From: Sphingomonas bisphenolicum
GTDB taxonomy: Bacteria > Pseudomonadota > Alphaproteobacteria > Sphingomonadales > Sphingomonadaceae
Assembly (NCBI RefSeq): GCF_024349785.1
Contig: NZ_AP018817.1
Location: forward strand, 1,829,501 to 1,893,500
Length of the DNA stretch: 64,000 bases
Direction of reading: 5' to 3'
The notes beneath the pieces were generated by a model that was given only the letters and a program-made list of their open reading frames with translations, made no database searches and was not told the origin of the DNA. Below, piece after piece: positions 1 through 8,306 of this stretch. A program made the position numbers and the translations under genes. How positions within the stretch are numbered: position 1 is the first letter of the stretch; each line of letters opens with the position of its first letter.

Positions 1-1
1 G

Positions 2-253
2 GCGCTGTTCGTGGAAATCATCGGCTGGACCGGCGCGCTGCTGGTGCTGGCCGCCTATGTCGGCGTGTCGACCGGGCGACTGTCGGGCGGATCGGCGACC
101 TTCCAGTGGCTGAATGCGGTCGGCGCCACCCTGTTCGTCCTCAACACCTGGTGGCATGGCGCCTTTCCATCGATGGTGCTCAACATCATCTGGAGCGTCG
201 TCGGCTTCGTCACCCTATGGCGCATCGGACGCCGGAGAATGTCCCGCTCATGA
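2..253 (+). CDS. Small inner-membrane protein, CBU_0592-like (possibly 5' partial)
   Basis: About 80 residues with three hydrophobic segments (near residues 3-18, 32-46 and 52-68) and a basic tail (RIGRRRM), typical of small multi-pass membrane proteins of the CBU_0592 type. A GTG at 11 could be the start, but the frame is open to the window edge and family members usually have a few more N-terminal residues, so the true start may lie outside. Its TGA overlaps the ATG of the cyclase gene by 4 bases (ATGA), suggesting translational coupling. Function unknown. Confidence 0.65.
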   Translation, partial: ALFVEIIGWTGALLVLAAYVGVSTGRLSGGSATFQWLNAVGATLFVLNTWWHGAFPSMVLNIIWSVVGFVTLWRIGRRRMSRS

Positions 254-912
254 CCCGCTTCATCGACCTCAGCCATGCTATCGAACATGGGATGCAGACC
301 TATAAGGGCGTCGCCGCGCCGCATATCTGCGATTATTGGACCCGCGAACAGTCGCGCGCCACCTATGCCGATGGTAGCGCCTTCCAGATGGGGCGGATCG
401 ATATGGTGTCTAACACGGGAACCTATCTGGATGCGCCCTTCCATCGGTTTGAGGAGGGCGACGACTTGTCGATGCTGGCGCTGGAGCGGCTGGCGAGCCT
501 GCCCGCGATCACCGTGCGAAGGCCGTTCGAAAAGGTGGGGCTGGCGACCGACGCGGCCGATCTGGACGGGATCGATGTGGCGGGACGGGCGGTGCTGGTC
601 CACACTGGCTGGGACCGGCACTGGCGCATGCCGACCTATTTCGAGGAGCATCCCTTCCTGACCGAGGCGGCGGCGCGGCTGTTGGCGGAGCGCGGCGCGA
701 AGCTGGTGGGTATCGACAGCCATAATATCGACGATACCCGCCCCGGCACCGGCCGCCCGGTGCATCGCGAACTGCTGGGCGCAGGCGTGCCGATCTGTGA
801 GCATATGACCAATCTCGGCGCGCTGCCGGAGGATGGCTTCGCCTTTACCGCCGTGCCGCCCAAGGTGATGGGCATGGGGACGTTTCCGGTGCGGGCCTTT
901 GCTTCCTTATAG
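250..912 (+). CDS. Cyclase-family metal-dependent hydrolase (kynurenine formamidase-like)
   Basis: 220 residues, the usual length of the cyclase/KynB superfamily, which hydrolyses amide or lactam bonds in formylkynurenine, isatin and similar compounds. The fold signature is visible: the N-terminal FIDLSHAIEHGM, then SNTGTYLDAPFHRF near residues 56-69, VLVHTGWD near 116-123, and GIDSHNIDD near 154-162. The canonical HxGTHxDxP metal motif here reads NTGTYLDAP, so two expected histidines are replaced; substrate and metal use may therefore differ. The start is the ATG overlapping the preceding stop. The 3' third overlaps the opposing phosphatase frame. Confidence 0.8.
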   Translation: MTRFIDLSHAIEHGMQTYKGVAAPHICDYWTREQSRATYADGSAFQMGRIDMVSNTGTYLDAPFHRFEEGDDLSMLALERLASLPAITVRRPFEKVGLATDAADLDGIDVAGRAVLVHTGWDRHWRMPTYFEEHPFLTEAAARLLAERGAKLVGIDSHNIDDTRPGTGRPVHRELLGAGVPICEHMTNLGALPEDGFAFTAVPPKVMGMGTFPVRAFASL

Positions 913-1244
913 TGGCAGAAAGCGGCCATTCTTGCTTGTAGCAGGGCGATCAATTGCGGGTCCATAAACTCATAGTCGTCGGGGATGTCGAGGCAGACTA
1001 TCCGCGTGCCGTTCAATGCGGAACGAAAACGTTTCTGGATTTTGTTGCGGTGGGTCTTCTCCATGACGAAGATAGTGTCGGCCCACCGGAGCATTTCGTC
1101 GTCCAGCGGGGTTTCCGCATCATGGTTCGTTCCCGCAGACCGGGTTTCGATGCCGGGATGATCGGTGAAAATCTGCTCGGCGGTGGGACTACGAAGCCGG
1201 TTCTGGCTACAGATGAAGAGATAATGCCTTTCTCTCTGCATCAT
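636..1244 (-). CDS. Low-molecular-weight protein tyrosine phosphatase-like protein with an antisense C-terminal extension
   Basis: Residues 1-105 look like a small cytosolic tyrosine phosphatase: the P-loop CSQNRLRS (C12-x5-R18), a DTIFVME segment and the acid-loop-like IPDDYEFMDP. Family members of this short type normally end soon after that segment, but this frame runs about 95 residues further across the 3' end of the convergent cyclase gene. A TAA lies one frame away at the natural end (907-909), so a single-base indel or loss of the stop is likely. The ATG at 1244 overlaps the GH92 stop (ATGA), implying coupling to that gene. The first 105 residues are secure; the tail may be non-native. 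Confidence 0.7.
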   Translation of the reverse strand: MMQRERHYLFICSQNRLRSPTAEQIFTDHPGIETRSAGTNHDAETPLDDEMLRWADTIFVMEKTHRNKIQKRFRSALNGTRIVCLDIPDDYEFMDPQLIALLQARMAAFCHYKEAKARTGNVPMPITLGGTAVKAKPSSGSAPRLVICSQIGTPAPSSSRCTGRPVPGRVSSILWLSIPTSFAPRSANSRAAASVRKGCSSK

Positions 1245-3568
1245 CGTCCATAACCAGTCATCGAATAAGGCCGCGCTTTCACGCCGGTCGCCCATATCTT
1301 GTTGGGCGTAGCCTGCATGGTGAAGCGCAGTTCGCCGCCGGCCCGAATCTCCGCGTCTGTAATATAGCTGCGCTCCAGCGGCTGGCCGTTCAGCGTCACC
1401 TTGCCGATATAGCGGTTGGTGTCGGACAGGCCATCGGTCAGCACCGTGAACCGCTTGTCGCCGACCTGCATCTCCGCCCGCTCCACGAAGGGCCGTCCGA
1501 TCACATATTCGTTGCTGCCCGGCGCGACCGGATAGAAGCCCAAGGCGGTGAAGACGAGCCAGGCGGACATCTGGCCGAGGTCGTCATTGCCCGCGAGGCC
1601 GTCGGGCGTTGGCTTATACTGGCTCTCGACGATCTGCCTCAGCCGCTCCTGCGTGCGCCAGGGTTGCCCTGCATAGCTGTAGAGATAGGCGACATGGTGG
1701 CTGGGTTCGTTGCCATGGATATATTGGCCGATCAGGCCGGCAATATCCTCGGCATGGCTATAGTCGATCCTGCTATTGTCATAATCGAACATGGCGTCCA
1801 GCTTCGCGACGGATTTTGCGTCGCCGCCCAGCAAACGGAACAGGCCGCCCTGATCCTGCGGCATGAACCAGCTATATTGCCAGGCATTGCCCTCCGTATA
1901 GTCCGACCCATAGTTGATCGCGGTCGGATCGAAAGGCGTGCGGAAGCTGCCGTCGGCCTTGCGCGCGCGCAGGAAGCCGGTCTTCGCGTCGAAGCTATTG
2001 CGCCAGTTCCGGGCCCGCTTTTCGAACCGGGCAGCCGTCGCGCCGTCGCCCAACTGGCGGGCGAGGCGGGCGATGGTCCAGTCGTCATAGGCATATTCGA
2101 CCGTCTTGGACGCCGCTTCGGGTTCGCGGTCGATCGGCACATAGCCCAGCTTCATATAGTCGCCAAGGCCGCCATAGGGGGCATAGTCGGCGCTGGCGAC
2201 CATGGCTTTGAGCGCGGTGGCGCAGTCGATCCCTGTGATCCCTTTCAGACACGCATCGGCGATCACCGGCACGGCGTGATAGCCGATCATCGTCCAGGTT
2301 TCCTTGCCGGCGAATTGCCAGACGGGGAGGATGCCGAAGGGGCTGGTCTGCTGGCTGGCGATCAGCGAGTTGACGAAATCGGCATTTTTCGCCTCGGGCT
2401 GGATCAGCGTCAGCAGCGGATGCTCGGCGCGGAACGTATCCCATAGCGAGAAGGTGGAATGCATGGTGAAGCCGGACGCGGCGTGAACCTGATCGTCCGG
2501 CCCGCGCCAACGGCCGTCGGCATCACCCCAGACGCTGGGCGCCATCAGGCTGTGATAGAGGGCGGTATAGACATTGCGGCGCATCGGTGCGGGGGCATCG
2601 ATCTTCACCACGCCCAGTGCATCGGCCCAGACGGCGCGCGTACTGGCCCGGATCGCGTCGAAATCGCCTGGCTCGCTGGCGAGGTTGGCGATCGCGCCAT
2701 CCTCGTCCACGCCCGATAGCGCGACCTTCACTTCCAGCGGCTTGGCCAGCGCGCCGAAGTCGAGTTGCGCCACCAAGGCGCGGCCGGAGAGGGAATCGAG
2801 CGTTTCCGGGCCGCGGCCCGGCCCCTTGAAGCCCTTATAGAGGATATCCTTTTCTGTGGTGACGAACTGATGGCCGGTCAGCGGCGCGGAGAAGCGGATG
2901 GCGAAGAAGATACGGCGTGGCGTCGCCCAGCCGCGCACCTCGCGCGATCCGGTGATCGTGCCGTCGGGGCGGATACGGATGGAGGACCAGAGAATCTTGC
3001 CGGGATAATCATAGATGATGGAGCGCAGATCGAGCACCAGATGCGCGGCCTTGCCCGACGGGAAGGCGTAGCGGTGGATGCCGACGCGGGTGCCGGCCGT
3101 CATTTCCGCGCGGACGCCCGGATCGCTCAGGGTGACGGCATAATAGCCGGGAGAGGCGACTTCGTCCGCCTTTCGCGAACGATAGCCGGGCCTGTCGGGC
3201 GTTCCTGCCTCCAGCGGCACCGTTTCGCCCGCGACCGGCATCACCAGGACATCGCCCAGGTCGCTATGCCCCGCGCCGGAGAAATGGGTGTGGGAGAAGC
3301 CGAGGATCGTCGGGTCTTCATGGCGGTAGCCCGCCGCCCAATTATAGGTTTGCCGCGCCGGCCCGACATGGGTGTCGGGCGAGAGCTGGACCATGCCGAA
3401 AGGGGCGACCGCACCGGGGAAGCTATGGCCTTCGCCCGACGTGCCGATGAAGGGATCGACCGCGTCAACGGGCGAAGGCGCGGGCGGCTGCGCAGTCTGG
3501 GCCGGAAGGGCGGACCCGGCGAACAGGCTGGCGAGAAGGAGCGGGCGGGCGAGGCGGGGCAGGGTCAT
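1241..3568 (-). CDS. Secreted GH92 family alpha-mannosidase
   Basis: 775 residues with a signal peptide (about residues 1-24, ending SALPAQ|TAQ) and the GH92 hallmark PFIGTSGEGHSFPGA near residue 40. Catalytic-region motifs are present: GNEPSHH near 620 (general acid glutamate in characterised members) and GNDDLGQMSAW near 659 (calcium and base aspartates). GH92 enzymes are calcium-dependent exo-alpha-mannosidases acting on glycans in the periplasm or outside the cell. Length is full. It is followed by the overlapping phosphatase gene and faces a class I amidotransferase gene. A GH27 enzyme lies 0.9 kb away, suggesting a small glycan-degradation neighbourhood, but no TonB receptor is adjacent. 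Confidence 0.93.
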   Translation of the reverse strand: MTLPRLARPLLLASLFAGSALPAQTAQPPAPSPVDAVDPFIGTSGEGHSFPGAVAPFGMVQLSPDTHVGPARQTYNWAAGYRHEDPTILGFSHTHFSGAGHSDLGDVLVMPVAGETVPLEAGTPDRPGYRSRKADEVASPGYYAVTLSDPGVRAEMTAGTRVGIHRYAFPSGKAAHLVLDLRSIIYDYPGKILWSSIRIRPDGTITGSREVRGWATPRRIFFAIRFSAPLTGHQFVTTEKDILYKGFKGPGRGPETLDSLSGRALVAQLDFGALAKPLEVKVALSGVDEDGAIANLASEPGDFDAIRASTRAVWADALGVVKIDAPAPMRRNVYTALYHSLMAPSVWGDADGRWRGPDDQVHAASGFTMHSTFSLWDTFRAEHPLLTLIQPEAKNADFVNSLIASQQTSPFGILPVWQFAGKETWTMIGYHAVPVIADACLKGITGIDCATALKAMVASADYAPYGGLGDYMKLGYVPIDREPEAASKTVEYAYDDWTIARLARQLGDGATAARFEKRARNWRNSFDAKTGFLRARKADGSFRTPFDPTAINYGSDYTEGNAWQYSWFMPQDQGGLFRLLGGDAKSVAKLDAMFDYDNSRIDYSHAEDIAGLIGQYIHGNEPSHHVAYLYSYAGQPWRTQERLRQIVESQYKPTPDGLAGNDDLGQMSAWLVFTALGFYPVAPGSNEYVIGRPFVERAEMQVGDKRFTVLTDGLSDTNRYIGKVTLNGQPLERSYITDAEIRAGGELRFTMQATPNKIWATGVKARPYSMTGYGR

Positions 3569-3680
3569 ATTGGGGTTAGATCACGGCTGCTCCGTGCGGC
3601 CAAGCCGATAGCCGCAATTTTCGCTGCCCAAGAAAGGCTGGGCTGGCGTCGCGCCCTGGGGGTGGTTAGCACAGGGAATA

Positions 3681-4382
3681 ATGAAGAGAGCATTGATCGT
3701 CCGTCATGTGCCGCGCGAAGGCGCCGCAGGCTACCTGCAACCGATCGAGGCGGCCGGCTATCATATCGACCGGATAGATGTCGCCAGCCCCGACTTCGCG
3801 GATGTCGACCTGTGCGATCCCGAACTGCTGATAATGATGGGTGGGCCGATGGGCGTCTATGAAACGGACGTCCATCCCTGGATATCGATGCAGATCGAAA
3901 AGCTGGCGGCGCGGCTGGCGGCCGACCGTCCGACTTTGGGCGTGTGCCTGGGCAGCCAGATGATCGCCGCCGCCCTGGGTGCGCCTGTCTATCCGGGCGG
4001 GCATATGGAACTGGGCTTCGCGCCGGTCAGCGTGAACCGTGCGGGCGCAGAGTCGCCGTTGCGCCATATCGTGGATGTGCCAGTGCTGCATTGGCATAGC
4101 GACACGTTCGACCTGCCTGATAATGTCGAGTTGCTGGCATCGACCGGCAAATATGCGCATCAGGCGTTCCGGCGCGGGTCCAATGTGCTGGCGCTGCAAT
4201 TTCATGCGGAGATGGGCGAAGACCCGCGTTTCGAGGATTGGCTGACCCATTTCTGGGCCGACCTCGACGTGGCCCAGCAATGCGGCATCGCGCTGCGCGA
4301 AGATCATGACCTGCACGGCCCGATCGCTGTGGCCGCGGGCAGGGCGATGATCGGCGAATGGCTGGCGGGGATAGACGCCTAG
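3681..4382 (+). CDS. Class I glutamine amidotransferase (GMP synthase-like)
   Basis: 233-residue stand-alone class I amidotransferase domain. The nucleophile elbow GVCLGSQ (Cys near residue 88) and the catalytic His-Glu in LQFHAE (near 172-177) are intact, and MMGGPMGVYE forms the usual oxyanion-hole segment. Such proteins release ammonia from glutamine or act as gamma-glutamyl peptidases; the acceptor cannot be read from sequence. Cytosolic, no signal peptide. AGGGAAT precedes the ATG. The neighbours (GH92 in opposite orientation, GH27 downstream) give no clear pathway. Confidence 0.88.
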   Translation: MKRALIVRHVPREGAAGYLQPIEAAGYHIDRIDVASPDFADVDLCDPELLIMMGGPMGVYETDVHPWISMQIEKLAARLAADRPTLGVCLGSQMIAAALGAPVYPGGHMELGFAPVSVNRAGAESPLRHIVDVPVLHWHSDTFDLPDNVELLASTGKYAHQAFRRGSNVLALQFHAEMGEDPRFEDWLTHFWADLDVAQQCGIALREDHDLHGPIAVAAGRAMIGEWLAGIDA

Positions 4383-4425
4383 TTGCGGCTTGATCTTGTC
4401 GCGGTCTTGCTATTAACTCCGACAA

Positions 4426-5784
4426 ATGAAGAGGAAAAATTGGGAACCGAGCCGTCGCGATCTGTTCGTGGCCGGCGCGGCGGGAATGGCCGCGGCAAGT
4501 GTGGTGCGGACAGCGGGTGCGGCCGAGACGGGCCAGCGCGTGTTGGCGCCCCGGCCGCCCATGGGGTGGAATAGCTGGAACAGCTTCGCTACCACCATCA
4601 CCGAAGCGCAGGCGCGCGAGACCGCCGCGATCATGGCGGAAAAGCTCCTGTCGTTCGGCTATGATATCTTCACCGTCGACATTCAATGGTATGAGCCTGA
4701 AGCGTCGAGCTACACCTATAACGCCAGGCCGAGGCCGGCGATGGACGCCTATGGCCGGATGATCCCGGCGCCCAACCGTTTCCCTTCCAGCGCCGGTGGC
4801 AAGGGCTTCGCCATGCTGGCCAAGGCGGTCCATGATCTGGGCCTGCAATTCGGCATCCATGTCATGCGTGGCATTCCGCGTGCGGCGGTGGAGGCGAACC
4901 TGCCCATCCTTGGCACGCGCTATCGCGCGAAGGACGTCGCCGACATATCGAGTGTCTGCTCCTGGAACCCGGATATGTACGGCGTCGACATGACGCGGCC
5001 GGGTGCACAGGCCTATTATGACAGCATCTTCCACCTCTATGCCGAGTGGGGCGTCGATTTCGTCAAGATGGACGATATGAGCCGCCCCTATGACGCTCAT
5101 GCGCCGGAGATCGAGGCAGCGCATAAGGCGATCATGGCGACGGGGCGGCCGATCATCCTGAGCCTTTCGCCGGGGGAAACCCCCGTGATCCGGGGCGACC
5201 ATGTGCGAAAATATGCGCAGATGTGGCGGATTTCCGATGATTTCTGGGACGAATGGCCGATGCTGGAGGCGCAGTTTACCCGGCTGGAGAATTGGACGCC
5301 CTATCGCGGGCCGGGTAGCTGGCCGGATGCGGACATGCTGCCGCTCGGCCGGCTGGCGCTGGGGGAACGTAATACGCGCTTTACGCCCGACGAGCAGAAG
5401 ACGCTGATGACGCTATGGGCGATTGCGCGCTCGCCGCTTATCATGGGTGGCGACTTGCGGCATCTGGACGCGGCGACGCTGGCGCTGCTGACCAATAGCG
5501 AGGTGCTGGCCGTCAATCAGGCGAGCCAGGGCAATTGCCCGCATTTCGTGGAGGATGGAGTGCGCGCCTGGTCCGCCATGCCGGAGGATGGGAAGGGGCG
5601 TTATCTGGCCCTGTTCAACACCGGCGACAAGCCGCGTGAGGTCGGGATCAGATTGCGCGACTTGGGGATTGATGGTCCGGTTGCGGTGCGCGACCTGTGG
5701 GCGGGCAAGGCGTTGGGGCAGCAGGCGGAGCGGGTGTCCGCGATGCTGCCGCCGCATGGGGCAGGCCTGTATCGGTTGAGCTAA
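4426..5784 (+). CDS. Exported GH27 family alpha-galactosidase-like glycoside hydrolase
   Basis: 452 residues. The N-terminus has a twin-arginine signal (SRRDLFVAGAAG, residues 9-20), so it is probably exported folded. The GH27 TIM barrel starts with PPMGWNSWNSF near residue 44; the nucleophile strand reads VDFVKMDD (about 209-216), replacing the textbook KYDNC, and the acid/base region reads RISDDFWDEW near 268. A C-terminal beta-sandwich of about 90 residues ends the protein. GH27 members cleave alpha-galactosides, N-acetylgalactosaminides or beta-arabinopyranosides; the altered nucleophile context leaves specificity open. A convergent hairpin separates it from the M28 peptidase. Confidence 0.88.
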   Translation: MKRKNWEPSRRDLFVAGAAGMAAASVVRTAGAAETGQRVLAPRPPMGWNSWNSFATTITEAQARETAAIMAEKLLSFGYDIFTVDIQWYEPEASSYTYNARPRPAMDAYGRMIPAPNRFPSSAGGKGFAMLAKAVHDLGLQFGIHVMRGIPRAAVEANLPILGTRYRAKDVADISSVCSWNPDMYGVDMTRPGAQAYYDSIFHLYAEWGVDFVKMDDMSRPYDAHAPEIEAAHKAIMATGRPIILSLSPGETPVIRGDHVRKYAQMWRISDDFWDEWPMLEAQFTRLENWTPYRGPGSWPDADMLPLGRLALGERNTRFTPDEQKTLMTLWAIARSPLIMGGDLRHLDAATLALLTNSEVLAVNQASQGNCPHFVEDGVRAWSAMPEDGKGRYLALFNTGDKPREVGIRLRDLGIDGPVAVRDLWAGKALGQQAERVSAMLPPHGAGLYRLS

Positions 5785-5796
5785 ACCCCGGAAACG

Positions 5797-5817
5797 CCCC
5801 TCCCCGCAAGGGAGGGG
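5797..5817. terminator. GC-rich hairpin between convergent genes
   Basis: An 8-base perfect stem (CCCCTCCC / GGGAGGGG) with loop CGCAA lies between the GH27 stop and the M28 stop. It probably ends both convergent transcripts. The same CCCCTCCC-GCAA-GGGAGGGG unit is a widespread sphingomonad intergenic repeat, so it may be a repeat copy used as a terminator. There is no clear T-run. Confidence 0.6.
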
Positions 5818-5828
5818 AGCAGGTTGGG

Positions 5829-7481
5829 TTACTTCCGCACCGCCGTGCTCTTGTCGCGGATCGCCTTGAATTCGGAGCCGGGCTTCCATTCGGGCCAGCG
5901 GGCCGAGAAGGCGAGGTCGCGGCCGATGTCGTACATCAGGTCGATATCCTGCGCGGCGCCCTCCAGCTTCCATGTGTCGTCCACCGCGTCGCAGGCCTGA
6001 TGATAGCATTGGCCGGTATAGGCATCGATCCAGGCCTGACCAGCTGCGCGGCCGCCCTCCACCATGTCGGATGCGCCGGCGAGGCCCATCATCAGCAGCA
6101 CGGGGACGCCGCGCTTGGCCATGGAGAAATGGTCGGCGCGGTAGAAGAGGCCGCGTTCGGGCAGGCTTTCCTGCGTGATGACGCGGCCCTGCCTGGCGGC
6201 GAATTTGGCGAGATCATCCTCCAGCGTGTCCTGCCCCTTGCCGATCAGGATCACGTCCTTTGCCTTGCCCGCGGTCTGGAGCACGTCGATGGTCAGGTTC
6301 GCGACCGTCCTGTCGATCGGATAGAGTGGGTTCTGGGCATAATGTTCGGACCCCAGCAGCCCGCGTTCTTCCGCGGTCCAGGCGGCGAACACGATAGAGC
6401 GGTCGGGGGCGGGCGCCGCCTTGAAGGCGCGGGCGATCTCGAACAGGCCGGCCATGCCCAGCGCATCGTCATTGGCGCCGGCGCGGTAGATGCGGCCCTT
6501 CGCGTCCGGCGCGCCCTTGCCATAGGCGTCCCAATGCGCGCCATACATCACGGTTTCGCCGGGGCGTTTTGCGCCGGGGATGCGGGCGAGGACGTTGGCA
6601 CTCTTCACGACTTCCTGGGTCACCGGGAAGGCGACGGAGAAGGTCGCGCCCTTCAATTCCACGGGCTTGAACCTGGCCGAGCGGGCCTGCTTGCGCAGGG
6701 CGGCCAGATCCTGACCGGTGCCAGCGAAGAGGGCCTTGGCAGCATCGCCTTCGACCCAGCCCTGGACTTGCAGGCTGGTCAGCTTGTCGGCGGGGCGGAC
6801 GAGGTCGTAATTTTCGCCGCCGGGGCTGACCACTACGTTCCAGCCATAGCCCGCGCCTGGCGTGTCGTGGACGATCAGCGCGCCGATCGCGCCGTGGCGG
6901 GCGGCTTCCTCGAACTTGTAGGTCCAGCGGCCATAATAGGTCATGGTCTTGCCGCCGAATTTGCCGAACGGGTCTTCGCCCTTGGCCGCCTCGAAATCCG
7001 GGTCGTTGATCAGGAAGACGGCGACCTTGCCCTTCAGATCCACGCCCTTGAAATCGTCCCAGCCGCGTTCGGGCGCGGACACGCCATAGCCCACGAACAC
7101 CAGCGGCGCGTTGGCGACGGCGACCTTGTCCTTGGGCTGAAGCGTCGAGAGATAGACTTGCTTGCCGAAGCTCCAGGGCGTGGTGGCGCCATTTTGCGCG
7201 ATCGACAGGCGTTCCGGCTGGCCGAGACGGGTATGGAGCAGGGGCACGGTCTGCACCCACTGGCCGTCAGGACCACCGGGTTCCAGCCCGAGTTGTTCGA
7301 AGCGGGCGACGATATAGCCGATCGTCCGTTCCTCACCCACGGTGCCGGGCGCGCGGCCTTCGAACAGATCGGAGGCGAGGGTGCGGACTGATTGTTCCAG
7401 CCGCCTGGGGTCGGTCTGGGCATGGGCGGGGAAGGACAGGGTGGCGAGGCCAAGGGCCAGGGCGAGGGTGCGTGTGATCAT
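5829..7481 (-). CDS. Secreted M28 family zinc peptidase with PA domain
   Basis: 550 residues with a Sec signal peptide (MITRTLALALGLATLSFPAHA). A protease-associated insert (about 120-290) precedes the catalytic domain. Zinc ligand motifs are visible: GAHWDAYGKG (near 314, His/Asp), GANDDALGMAG (near 337, bridging Asp) and WTAEERGLLGSEHY (near 367, catalytic Glu pair). M28 members are aminopeptidases or glutamate carboxypeptidases acting outside the cytoplasm; the precise peptide substrate cannot be inferred. Convergent with the GH27 gene; a GST gene lies 40 bases upstream on the same strand. Confidence 0.92.
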   Translation of the reverse strand: MITRTLALALGLATLSFPAHAQTDPRRLEQSVRTLASDLFEGRAPGTVGEERTIGYIVARFEQLGLEPGGPDGQWVQTVPLLHTRLGQPERLSIAQNGATTPWSFGKQVYLSTLQPKDKVAVANAPLVFVGYGVSAPERGWDDFKGVDLKGKVAVFLINDPDFEAAKGEDPFGKFGGKTMTYYGRWTYKFEEAARHGAIGALIVHDTPGAGYGWNVVVSPGGENYDLVRPADKLTSLQVQGWVEGDAAKALFAGTGQDLAALRKQARSARFKPVELKGATFSVAFPVTQEVVKSANVLARIPGAKRPGETVMYGAHWDAYGKGAPDAKGRIYRAGANDDALGMAGLFEIARAFKAAPAPDRSIVFAAWTAEERGLLGSEHYAQNPLYPIDRTVANLTIDVLQTAGKAKDVILIGKGQDTLEDDLAKFAARQGRVITQESLPERGLFYRADHFSMAKRGVPVLLMMGLAGASDMVEGGRAAGQAWIDAYTGQCYHQACDAVDDTWKLEGAAQDIDLMYDIGRDLAFSARWPEWKPGSEFKAIRDKSTAVRK

Positions 7482-7522
7482 CGCGCCGATCTAACCCGCT
7501 GCGGCGATGGGCGAAAGGGCGT

Positions 7523-8179
7523 TTAGAATTCGATTTCGAGTTCGACCATTTCGTCCGGCTCGTTGCGTGCATCCTCGATCCATTCGCGCATCAGCGGCCA
7601 GCCGTTGATCGTCTGGCAATAGGCGGCGGACGCGTGCGAAAGCGGCACGGCATAGGTCAGGAAGCGCTGGGCCACCGGCGCGAACATGGCGTCGGCGACT
7701 GTCGGTTCCTTACCGAACAGCCAAGGGCCGCCATAGCCGTCCAGACATTCGGCCCAGATCGCCTCGATCCGCTCGATGTCGGGCTTGGCGCCGGAGAAGA
7801 TGGGGAAGCGGGCGTGGCGGACCTTGAGGTTCATCGGCAGGGCGGAGCGGAGATTGGCGAAGCCCGAATGGATTTCGCCCGATACCGACCGGCAATGGGC
7901 ACGGGCGATGCGGTCGGCCGGATACATGCCGACATTGGGATAGAGTTCGTGCAGATATTCCGCGATCGCCAGCGTGTCCCACACGCTTGCCCCTTCATGC
8001 GTCAGGCGCGGCACCAGCACGGACGGGGACAGGAGCAGCAGTTCGGCGCGGTTTTCCGGGTCATCGAGCGCAATGGTCTTTTCCATCACCCGCAAGCCGG
8101 CGAGTCGGCATAAAAGCCAGCCGCGCAGCGACCAGGAGGAGTAGTTCTTGCTGGAAAGAGTGAGTTCCGCGACCGCCAT
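7523..8179 (-). CDS. Glutathione S-transferase family protein
   Basis: 218 residues with the two-domain GST plan: a thioredoxin-like N-terminal half with SSKNYSSWSLRGWL (candidate glutathione-activating serines at 13-17), the cis-proline segment SVLVPRLTHEG and the SNAIL-like WDTLAIAEYLHE, followed by an all-helical C-terminal half with PTVADAMFAPVAQRF. It probably conjugates or isomerises small electrophiles in the cytosol. Zeta/MaiA-like features are weak, so no subclass is assigned. The ATG is preceded by AGGAGGGTATGCC in the transcript, a good ribosome binding site. Transcribed divergently from the PHB depolymerase gene. Confidence 0.88.
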   Translation of the reverse strand: MAVAELTLSSKNYSSWSLRGWLLCRLAGLRVMEKTIALDDPENRAELLLLSPSVLVPRLTHEGASVWDTLAIAEYLHELYPNVGMYPADRIARAHCRSVSGEIHSGFANLRSALPMNLKVRHARFPIFSGAKPDIERIEAIWAECLDGYGGPWLFGKEPTVADAMFAPVAQRFLTYAVPLSHASAAYCQTINGWPLMREWIEDARNEPDEMVELEIEF

Positions 8180-8306
8180 GGCATACCCTCCTGCTTTGGA
8201 TCAGCCTCACATTTATGATGATGCGGCGCAACATAAAAAGCATGTATAGCGTTTCATGATAATACCGATTCGGTTCGCGGACACAGGACAAGGCTCAACC
8301 CTCATC

